A stretch of DNA of 10,297 nt, taken from contig NZ_MOMC01000075.1 in the NCBI RefSeq assembly GCF_001983105.1, positions 36,808 through 47,104 of the forward strand, given 5' to 3'. The position numbers and the translations under genes are program-made. The notes under the pieces are model-generated. The model ran no database searches. It was not told the origin of the DNA and worked only from the letters and a program-made list of their open reading frames with translations. Below are positions 5,599-10,297 of the stretch, one piece after another. Positions within the stretch are counted from its first letter, which is position 1, and every line of letters starts with the position of its first letter. Source of the DNA: Pseudofrankia asymbiotica (GTDB lineage: Bacteria; Actinomycetota; Actinomycetes; Frankiales; Frankiaceae).

Positions 5599-6546
5599 TC
5601 ACATACCGGCAGAATCGAAACCGGAAAAACTCCGCGTCACCGCGTGGGCCGCGAGCCGGTCCTCGGCCCCGGCGTCGCGCACCTCCACGACCCCCAGACC
5701 GCCGGACACCCGTGCCGTCGCCACGGCCGGCCCAAGCCGTACCGGGCGCAGGTAGCGCAGCAGCATCGAGGCGAGCGGCACTCCCGGCGTGAGCGACAGC
5801 GCCGCCTCCTCCGCCGCGAGCGCGATCAGCCCGCCGTTGATGGTGTCCGACGCGTTGAGCCCGTTCGCCGTCCGTGCCACCGCGGCGACCCCCGGCGCAC
5901 GCACCTCGCAGCCCGCGTGCTCGGCGAGCGCCGCGCGCAGCGGCTGGCGCGGGCCCCAGGCCGCGTCGTCCGGGTCCTCGTCCTCCCAGCGCAGCGGCGG
6001 CATGACCAGAGACGGGTCCCCGGCGGTCATGAACGCCGCCGTGGCCAGCGCCAGCGGCGTTCCGTCGGGGTGCCGGAAGTCGGCCGCGGTGATGACGACC
6101 GAGCGGCCCGTCTTGACCAGCCGGCCGGTCACCTGGACCTCGGAGGTGTCCCAGGAGCGGGTGTAGAGCTCGACGTGGAGGTCGAGCGTGACGGGCACCC
6201 GCGGCGCCAGCACACCGACGGACATCCGCCCGCCGAGGAAGTCCGACCAGACCACCAGCGCCGCCATCCGCACGCACGTCGTCCCCGGCACGTGCAGCTC
6301 GGGCATGACCGGCACCGAGCCGCGCAGCTCGTCGCCGACGCGGCGCACGGACACCCGGATCGGCGCGAAGACGTGCTCCTGCGGGGCCACGTGCCGCACG
6401 TGGCGGGCACCGGGAATGCCCGGTACCTCGACGGCCTCGACCACGCCCCCCGACGCGGGCCGGCCCCCCGACGCGGGCTGGCCGCCCGGCGCCGGCGGGC
6501 CGGCGAGCTCCTCCTCAGTCGTGCCGGTGTCGTGCGCGGGGCTCAA
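5599..6546 (-). CDS. PaaI-like acyl-CoA thioesterase, double hotdog
   Basis: Probably hydrolyses an acyl- or aroyl-CoA thioester in the cytoplasm. Two hotdog units are visible. The first, about residues 45-200, includes VPELHVPGTTCVRM-like sequence (82-94) and VTLDLHVELY. The second, about 215-310, includes RTANGLNASDTINGGLIALAAEEAA (225 on), where N-G-G and the following helix Glu match the PaaI active-site segment, then LLRYLRPVRLGPA. The start is uncertain. TTG 6546 overlaps the TGA of the upstream dehydrogenase (TTGA), which would couple translation, and gives a 40-residue Pro/Gly linker with the 18-bp repeat encoding G(Q/R)PASG twice. GTG 6444 would drop the first 34 residues, leaving the folded part intact. 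I see no strong ribosome site for either. Co-transcription with the dehydrogenase suggests that both act on one CoA-linked or derived intermediate. Confidence 0.85.
   Translation of the reverse strand: MSPAHDTGTTEEELAGPPAPGGQPASGGRPASGGVVEAVEVPGIPGARHVRHVAPQEHVFAPIRVSVRRVGDELRGSVPVMPELHVPGTTCVRMAALVVWSDFLGGRMSVGVLAPRVPVTLDLHVELYTRSWDTSEVQVTGRLVKTGRSVVITAADFRHPDGTPLALATAAFMTAGDPSLVMPPLRWEDEDPDDAAWGPRQPLRAALAEHAGCEVRAPGVAAVARTANGLNASDTINGGLIALAAEEAALSLTPGVPLASMLLRYLRPVRLGPAVATARVSGGLGVVEVRDAGAEDRLAAHAVTRSFSGFDSAGM
6445..6480. repeat. Two 18-bp direct repeats in the thioesterase N-terminal linker
   Basis: CCCCCCGACGCGGGC recurs at an 18-bp period with nearly identical flanks. In the minus-strand reading frame it encodes the tandem GQPASG-GRPASG. 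It looks like slippage-type expansion in a disordered linker, or in leader sequence if the downstream GTG at 6444 is the true start. Confidence 0.5.
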
Positions 6547-7370
6547 AACTTGCCCAGCAGGAACCGGACGGCCCCGGTGTCCGCGGGCCACGTCTCGGTG
6601 TTGCCGGCGGCGAAGTGGCCGGCATCGGTGATCAGCGTGATGCCGCTGATCCCGGACGCCGCGGGGGAGCACAGGAAGACCAGCGGGTAGCCCTGCTCCA
6701 GCGGGGTGGCCGCCTCGACGCCGGCCTCGGCCCGGTATCCGGCGCCGAACCCGAGCCAGGTCCCGGCGTTCGCCCGCGCCAGCGGCGTGTCGGTCGGCCC
6801 GGGGCAGATCGCGTTGATCCGGATGCCACGCTTGAGCAGCGGCAGCGCCTCGAGAGCGACGTAGGCGCAGACGGCCTGCTTGCTCCACATGTAGTCCGCG
6901 TGCTTGTGCTCGATCGCCCAGGCCGACGCCTCGCCGAGGTCGGCGATGGCGAGGTACTCCTTGAGTTCGTCGAGATTCCGCTCCCAGCCGAGGCCGGCGG
7001 CCGACGAGATGAAGCCGATGGCCGAGCCGCGCGGCAGCGCGTCGGCGGCGAGCAGCTTCTCGAGCAGGTACCGGTGGCCGAGGAAGTTGGTCTTCTCGAT
7101 GCCCGGCGTTCCGTCGGCGACACCGGCGCAGCACAGCACGACGTGGACCGGGCCGCCGAGCGTGGCCAGCGCCGCGTCGATCGACGCGGTGTCGCGCAGG
7201 TCGACGGGGACGGCCTTGACGCCGGGCACGGTGATCTCGGCGATGTCCAGGACAGTGACCTCGGCGCCGGCCGCGAGCGCGAGCTCGGCGGCGGCCGCGC
7301 CCATGCCGGTCGCGCCTCCGACCACTAACACGTGCTTGCCGTCGTAGCGGAACGCGTCGAACAGTGACAT
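6543..7370 (-). CDS. Short-chain dehydrogenase/reductase, 3-alpha-hydroxysteroid dehydrogenase-like
   Basis: A 275-aa NAD(P)-dependent alcohol/ketone oxidoreductase. The Rossmann glycine motif is GGATGMG (18-24). Asp42 at the end of the second strand favours NAD(H). The usual NNAG reads CCAG (80-83). The catalytic Ser is Ser122 or Ser123 in FISSAAG, and the catalytic pair is Tyr160-x-x-x-Lys164 in YMWSK. Between Ser and Tyr sits an unusually long segment, about 37 residues including LKEYLAIADLGEASAW, as in the 3-alpha-HSD/carbonyl reductase branch of the SDR family. PGPTDTPLA follows as the cofactor-clamp motif. The ATG at 7370 has GGGAGAG five bases upstream. It is the first gene of a two-gene unit with the thioesterase (the stop overlaps that gene's candidate start) and is divergent from the TetR gene at 7670. 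The steroid substrate is inferred from subfamily resemblance only. Confidence 0.9.
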   Translation of the reverse strand: MSLFDAFRYDGKHVLVVGGATGMGAAAAELALAAGAEVTVLDIAEITVPGVKAVPVDLRDTASIDAALATLGGPVHVVLCCAGVADGTPGIEKTNFLGHRYLLEKLLAADALPRGSAIGFISSAAGLGWERNLDELKEYLAIADLGEASAWAIEHKHADYMWSKQAVCAYVALEALPLLKRGIRINAICPGPTDTPLARANAGTWLGFGAGYRAEAGVEAATPLEQGYPLVFLCSPAASGISGITLITDAGHFAAGNTETWPADTGAVRFLLGKF

Positions 7371-7590
7371 GCCGACTCTCCCTGGCGTAGTTTGCGCGAG
7401 GCCCGAACAGCGTGGGCCCGCTGGCTATGACGAGGCTCAGAAGTACCTGGCGTTGCCAGCACCCGGCATTGCTCACGCGAGGCGGTCCGGCCGGCAGGCG
7501 GCCGGCGGTCTCGCTACACCCGTGTGGCATGTGCCCGGCCGGCCGGGCGGTCCGGCCGGTGCCGGCGGGACCGACACGCCGATTTTAATT

Positions 7591-7606
7591 TTAACGTCGA
7601 CGTCAA
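7591..7606. promoter_or_regulatory. Near-perfect palindrome TTAACGTCGACGTCAA, candidate TetR operator
   Basis: Sixteen bases with one mismatched pair and a perfect 10-bp core ACGTCGACGT (7594-7603). They lie in the AT-rich centre of the divergent region. The site overlaps the -35 position of the TetR promoter candidate (TCGACG 7597-7602, 18 bases, TAGACT 7621-7626) and contains TTGACG on the minus strand. That places it where an autorepressor would bind. Confidence 0.5.
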
Positions 7607-7620
7607 TGACAATCCACCGG

Positions 7621-7626
7621 TAGACT
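7621..7626 (+). promoter_or_regulatory. Candidate -10 box (TAGACT) of the second TetR gene
   Basis: Matches TANNNT, 44 bases before the TetR GTG, with TCGACG 18 bases upstream as a moderate -35. Tentative. Confidence 0.4.
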
Positions 7627-7669
7627 TACGTCACACCGTCGGCAGGGAGGAATTTCGTGGAGGACAGCC

Positions 7670-8335
7670 GTGACGTCCACGGATGATGTGTCCACGGCAG
7701 CGCCGGCCGACCGGGAGAAGACCGGGGGGCCGCGCTCCCGTAAGGGCGCCGCGACGAGGGCGCGGCTGGTCAAGGCCGCGAAGGCCGTATTCGAGGAGGA
7801 CGGATTCCTCGACGCGCGAATCTCCGACATCGCCGAGCGCGCCAGCCTGTCACACGGTTCCTTCTACCATTACTTCGACTCCAAGGAACAGATCTTCCGC
7901 GAGGTCGCCATGAATCTCGCGGACCTGCTCCAGTCGCCGCTCTCCACGGTCGTCTTCGACGCGACCTCGACGGCCACCCCCGCCGACCGGATCCGCCAGG
8001 GCAGTCGCCAGTTCCTGCGTAACTACCAGGCGGAGGCCCGCATCATCGGCGTCATCGAGCTGGTCTGCCGCTACGACCGGGAGTTGAACCTCTCCCGCCA
8101 CGAACACCTGCAGGAGGCCAACCCACGGGTCATGCGGATGATTCGTCAACTCCAGCAGCGCGGCCACATCGACCCGGCGCTGGACCCGGCGCTGGCGCTG
8201 CCAGCGCTCGGCGCGATGATGAACCGGTTTGCCGAGATGTGGTTCGTGCAGAAGCTTTTCGACTATGAGTTCGAAGAGGGCGTCGAGCAGCTGGCAAAGC
8301 TTTTCCTGAACGCCCTGCAGATCAAAGAGACCTAG
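7670..8335 (+). CDS. TetR-family transcriptional regulator
   Basis: A 221-aa repressor. After a disordered N-terminus with a basic patch (PRSRKGAATRARLVKAA, 21-37), the helix-turn-helix runs through RISDIAERASLSHGSFYHYF (about 50-69), ending in the family's Y-H-Y-F, then DSKEQIFREV. The C-terminal domain (about 85-221) is all-helical, with FLRNYQAEARIIGVIELV and ALGAMMNRFAEMWFVQKLF. The latter is common in TetR proteins of actinobacterial lipid and CoA catabolism clusters, though the ligand is not readable. The GTG start at 7670 is eight bases after GGAGG (7658-7662 region); it fits but is not ideal. It reads away from the dehydrogenase-thioesterase unit across the palindrome-bearing region, so it probably controls that unit and itself. 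It converges on the small cysteine protein gene across a hairpin. Confidence 0.92.
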   Translation: MTSTDDVSTAAPADREKTGGPRSRKGAATRARLVKAAKAVFEEDGFLDARISDIAERASLSHGSFYHYFDSKEQIFREVAMNLADLLQSPLSTVVFDATSTATPADRIRQGSRQFLRNYQAEARIIGVIELVCRYDRELNLSRHEHLQEANPRVMRMIRQLQQRGHIDPALDPALALPALGAMMNRFAEMWFVQKLFDYEFEEGVEQLAKLFLNALQIKET

Positions 8336-8342
8336 CCGGCCG

Positions 8343-8370
8343 GGCCGCCGCCGGCTATCCGGCGGCGGCC
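8343..8370. terminator. 12-bp stem with tetraloop between convergent genes
   Basis: GGCCGCCGCCGG (8343-8354) and its exact complement (8359-8370) enclose the loop CTAT. It follows the TetR stop by seven bases and precedes the stop of the convergent small gene at 8402, as a two-way terminator would. Confidence 0.75.
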
Positions 8371-8401
8371 GCCGCGCGCAGGAGGATCAGCGCGCGGGAG
8401 T

Positions 8402-8650
8402 TCAGTCGGAGGACGGCAGCGGCTTGGCCTGCGCGAGGGACATCGCCTCGCCGTGGCATACCGGTTCCGCCGCGCCCGCCTTGGCGACGAGCACCTGTGC
8501 GTCACACACGGCGCACGTATAGCGCTTGCCCAGCGCGGCCGGCCCGCCCGCGCGCAGCTCCAGGCTCGATTCCGCCGAGATCCGAACGACGACCGCCTCC
8601 GTCCCGGTCGCGTCGTCCCGCAGCCGGGCACCGGCCTTCAGCGCTGTCAT
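8402..8650 (-). CDS. Small desulforedoxin-like / zinc-ribbon protein
   Basis: An 82-aa protein of unknown function. ATG 8650 is chosen over ATG 8710 because GGAGG sits five bases upstream of it and the promoter TTGACG-17-TAGCGT lies upstream; the longer reading would put the start beside that promoter's -10 box (8714-8719). The core is RYTCAVCDAQVLVAKAG (43-59) followed by EPVCHGEAM (62-70), giving C46-x2-C49-x15-C65-H66. This layout copies the desulforedoxin-type N-terminal domain of desulfoferrodoxins (Y-x-C-x-x-C ... C-C-G-x-P-M), which binds one iron through four cysteines, except that the fourth Cys is His. It may therefore bind iron or zinc. An N-terminal beta-type region (about 6-33) precedes it. 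It lies downstream of the isochorismatase-like gene, with its own promoter. The metal and role are inference. Confidence 0.7.
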   Translation of the reverse strand: MTALKAGARLRDDATGTEAVVVRISAESSLELRAGGPAALGKRYTCAVCDAQVLVAKAGAAEPVCHGEAMSLAQAKPLPSSD

Positions 8651-8713
8651 CTGGACCTCCAGTCGTTGCTCAGTTGCCACAGGCAGGTCGCCTGACGGCC
8701 CGTGGGCCATCTC

Positions 8714-8742
8714 ACGCTAGAAGGTTTCGATTCTGACGTCAA
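8714..8742 (-). promoter_or_regulatory. Promoter TTGACG-17-TAGCGT for the small cysteine protein
   Basis: On the minus strand TTGACG (8742-8737) and TAGCGT (8719-8714) are separated by exactly 17 bases, a near-consensus spacing, about 64 bases before the ATG at 8650. The perfect palindrome TGACGTCA (8734-8741) overlaps the -35 and shares TTGACGTC with the site at 7599-7606. Confidence 0.6.
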
Positions 8743-8785
8743 CTTTACATTCGGTGGCCGCCAAGCCCGTCGACCGTGACAGCGT

Positions 8786-9421
8786 TCAGCCGGCGGCGTG
8801 CTTCTCCCAGACTGCGAGGACGTCGTCGGTCGTCACTATGGTGGCGCACAGCGACAGTGAGTTGCGAATGAGGATGTCGCCGTACTCCGCCGGGAAGCCC
8901 GCGATCGCGTCACGTGGGACGACGACCTGGTAGCCCTCGTTCACCAGGTCGAAGACACCCGCCGGGATGGCGACGTTGGCCGACACCCCAACGATAACAA
9001 CGGTTCGTGCGCCGAGGTTCGTCAGCAGCGCGTCGGCGTCGGTGCCCCCCAGGGGCGAGACCCCGTGCAGCCGGACCGACACCAGGTCGGACGGTTCCTG
9101 CCCGATCTCGTCGAGCACCTGGGCCGCCGGCGTGCCGAGCAGCTGTTTGACCGGCGACCGGTCCGTGCCGAGGAACAGCCGGGCGTTGGTGCTGGCTCCC
9201 CGCCCGTCGGGCCGGCGCGCGGCGACGCAGTGCAGCACGCCGGCGCCCGCGGCCCGGGCGCTGGCCGCCAGCCGCGCGACGTTGGCGATCATCCCCGACG
9301 CGCGCGCCACCTCGGCGAGCGCCGGCAGGGAGCTGGGCGTGCCGATCACGCCGTTCTGGCACTCCTGGGTGAGCAGGACGGTGTGTGCCGGGCGCAGCAG
9401 CTCGGCGAGGTCGACGGCCAT
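8786..9421 (-). CDS. Isochorismatase-fold (cysteine hydrolase family) protein lacking the usual catalytic triad
   Basis: A 211-aa Rossmann-like protein of the isochorismatase/nicotinamidase superfamily, cytoplasmic. The fold is clear. LLTQECQNGVIG (16-27) stands where the family has D-x-Q-N. VSVRLHGVSPLGGTDADALL (114-133) corresponds to the K-x-x-x-S-A-F-x-G-T-x-L segment. VIVGVSANVAIPAGVFDLVNEGYQVVV (142 on) corresponds to the G-x-x-T-x-x-C-V region. Measured against the Asp-Lys-Cys triad, this protein has Glu20, Arg117 and Ala151, so the nucleophilic cysteine is gone. It cannot use the standard cysteine mechanism. It may bind ligand, use another chemistry, or be structural. The reading frame is intact and codon use normal, so it is not a decaying gene. 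The ATG at 9421 has AAAGGA nine bases upstream. The partial SDR gene lies 69 bp upstream on the same strand, possibly the same operon. Confidence 0.85.
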   Translation of the reverse strand: MAVDLAELLRPAHTVLLTQECQNGVIGTPSSLPALAEVARASGMIANVARLAASARAAGAGVLHCVAARRPDGRGASTNARLFLGTDRSPVKQLLGTPAAQVLDEIGQEPSDLVSVRLHGVSPLGGTDADALLTNLGARTVVIVGVSANVAIPAGVFDLVNEGYQVVVPRDAIAGFPAEYGDILIRNSLSLCATIVTTDDVLAVWEKHAAG

Positions 9422-9490
9422 CGCGCTAGGTCCTTTCTGTCGATGGCCTCCGGGGACGCGAGGCTTCGCGATTTTCGCGCCCCCTTTGGC

Positions 9491-10297
9491 CTAGGACTGG
9501 GCGAAGCGCAGGCCGGCGCCGCGAGTCTCGAAAAGGTCCTGCGCGAGGACCTCGCCGAGCTTCGCCGCGTCCCAGCGCCTGCCCCCGGAGGAGATGGTCG
9601 CCCGCTCGGTCCAGCCGCGCATCCAGATGATCCGGTCGTCGAGGACCCGGATGACCTGGCCGGTCACGTGGTCGGCCTCGTCGCTGGCGAGCCAGGCCAC
9701 CAGCGGGGAGCTGTTCGACGGGTCCATCGGGTGGAACTCGCCCTCGGGGACCTCGTCCGGCTCGAACGCCTCCCCCATGCCCGGGATGGTGGCGGTGATC
9801 CGGGTAAGCCCCGCCGGGCCGACCGCGTTCACCGTGACACCGGTGCGCAGCAGCTCCAGCGCGAGCGTCTGGGTGAGGCCGACGATGGCCGCCTTCGCCG
9901 CGGCGTAGCCCGACTGGCCGAAGTTGCCGCCCAGGCCCGCGCCGGAGGTGGTGTTGATGATCCGGCCGCCCACCTTGCCGCCGGCGGCCTTCGCGGCGGC
10001 CCGCCAGTACTTCGCGGCGTGGTGGCAGGTGGCCCAGGTACCGCGCAGGTGGACCCGGATGACCGCGTCGAAGTCCTCCGGCGGCATGTTCCAGATCACC
10101 GCGTCACGCACGATGCCGGCGTTGTTCACCAGGATGTCCAGCTTGCCGAACGCGCTGACGGCCCGCTGGACGAGCTCACCGCACTGCCCGGCGTCACCGA
10201 CGTCGGAGTAGTCGGGGACGGCCGTGCCACCACGCTTCTCGATCAGCGCGACCGTCTCGTCGGCCGCCCGGCCCGCCCCCTCGCCGCGCACCGAGCC
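9491..10297 (-). CDS. Short-chain dehydrogenase/reductase (5' end beyond window)
   Basis: 268 residues are visible. The start and the TGxxxGxG cofactor motif lie past the right edge. The remaining motifs are canonical: ILVNNAGIVRD (NNAG at 10126-10115), INTTSGAGLGG with the catalytic Ser, and YAAAK with the catalytic Tyr at 9907-9905 and Lys at 9895-9893, then TVNAVGPAGLTRI. An extra hydrophilic C-terminal tail of about 50 residues (GWTERATISSGGRRW to FAQS) is longer than in a plain FabG, resembling the SDRs of actinobacterial fatty acid and steroid-type CoA pathways (17-beta-HSD10-like, inferred). The WNMPPEDFDAVIRVHLRGTW segment is typical of that group. It is followed 69 bp later by the isochorismatase-like gene, with which it may be co-transcribed. 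Substrate unknown. Confidence 0.9.
   Translation of the reverse strand, partial: GSVRGEGAGRAADETVALIEKRGGTAVPDYSDVGDAGQCGELVQRAVSAFGKLDILVNNAGIVRDAVIWNMPPEDFDAVIRVHLRGTWATCHHAAKYWRAAAKAAGGKVGGRIINTTSGAGLGGNFGQSGYAAAKAAIVGLTQTLALELLRTGVTVNAVGPAGLTRITATIPGMGEAFEPDEVPEGEFHPMDPSNSSPLVAWLASDEADHVTGQVIRVLDDRIIWMRGWTERATISSGGRRWDAAKLGEVLAQDLFETRGAGLRFAQS

Larger units (their letters stand above)
7371..7669. other. 299-bp divergent control region between dehydrogenase and TetR
   Basis: No convincing gene. The left part is GC-rich and hairpin-prone. It has the perfect palindrome GCCCGGCCGGCCGGGC at 7533-7548, two copies of GGCGGTCCGGCCGG (7481-7494 and 7547-7560), and GGTCC/GGACC ends around GCCGG-TG-CCGGC at about 7550-7573. 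If the dehydrogenase is transcribed from the AT-rich patch at 7580-7620, all this would be a leader of about 200 bases. The right part (7581-7626) is AT-rich and holds the operator and promoter candidates listed separately. Confidence 0.55.

Noticed and set aside
5273..6277. 334-codon minus-strand frame across the amidohydrolase/thioesterase junction
   Set aside because: It crosses a terminator hairpin and is antisense to a certain gene on one side and out of frame with another. No recognisable domain.
6386..6404. 19-bp palindrome GCCACGTGCCGCACGTGGC
   Set aside because: It lies inside the thioesterase coding sequence and is explained by the codons of the repeat-like peptide RHVRHVA. No regulatory context.
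6547..7530. Extension of the thioesterase frame upstream through the dehydrogenase (total 643 codons)
   Set aside because: The upstream part is a frame shadow of the SDR gene, whose Rossmann and YxxxK motifs are in a different frame. A fusion protein is not supported.
7369..7623. 84-codon plus-strand frame in the dehydrogenase/TetR gap
   Set aside because: It starts on the complement of the dehydrogenase start region, has no ribosome site and crosses the operator and AT-rich promoter. Low-complexity Gly/Pro translation.
9466..9480. Small hairpin CGCGA-TTTT-CGCG between the partial SDR and the isochorismatase-like gene
   Set aside because: Only a 4-5 bp stem, too weak to call a terminator. 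The two genes may still be co-transcribed.

Overview
This is a GC-rich window with strong third-position GC bias, GTG/TTG starts, TANNNT-type -10 boxes and many TetR, short-chain dehydrogenase (SDR) and CoA-ester-type genes. That style fits a large-genome actinomycete, with Frankia-like or related soil actinobacteria as the best guess. The genus is inferred from gene style; no rRNA or other marker is present. I see no tRNA, CRISPR array, insertion sequence or phage gene.

Layout, left to right. (1) Minus strand, 750 to the left edge: a Tat-exported glycerophosphodiester phosphodiesterase, cut by the window. A gene-free stretch follows (751-1099) with a minus-strand G-quadruplex-type tract and a perfect 22-bp stem-loop. 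(2) A divergent pair: a tautomerase-family gene (minus) and an LmrA/YxaF-type TetR regulator (plus), separated by a perfect 28-bp palindrome that is the obvious operator. (3) Minus strand: a leucine-binding-type (type I periplasmic fold) protein with no signal peptide. (4) A second divergent pair: an alpha/beta hydrolase (minus) and an amidohydrolase-2 metalloenzyme (plus). Their start codons are only about 20 bp apart, so each promoter must lie in or beside the other gene's first codons. (5) Minus strand: an SDR dehydrogenase overlapping a double-hotdog PaaI-like thioesterase, probably one operon, divergent from a second TetR regulator (plus). (6) Minus strand: a partial SDR, an isochorismatase-fold protein lacking the usual catalytic residues, and a small desulforedoxin-like protein.

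How they may work together. The enzymes (tautomerase, alpha/beta hydrolase, amidohydrolase/decarboxylase, two SDRs, CoA thioesterase, isochorismatase-like) match the usual parts list of aromatic, alicyclic or steroid-like carbon-source breakdown, governed by two local TetR regulators. No substrate can be read from the sequence. Intergenic gaps are short and mostly hold strong GC-rich hairpins placed as terminators between transcription units.

I do not see a clearly new multi-gene system. The observations most worth a second look are the 28-bp operator, the overlapping divergent and probably leaderless promoters, the isochorismatase-like protein without its catalytic triad, the cytoplasmic solute-binding protein without transporter genes, and the desulforedoxin-like protein with Cys-His in place of Cys-Cys.
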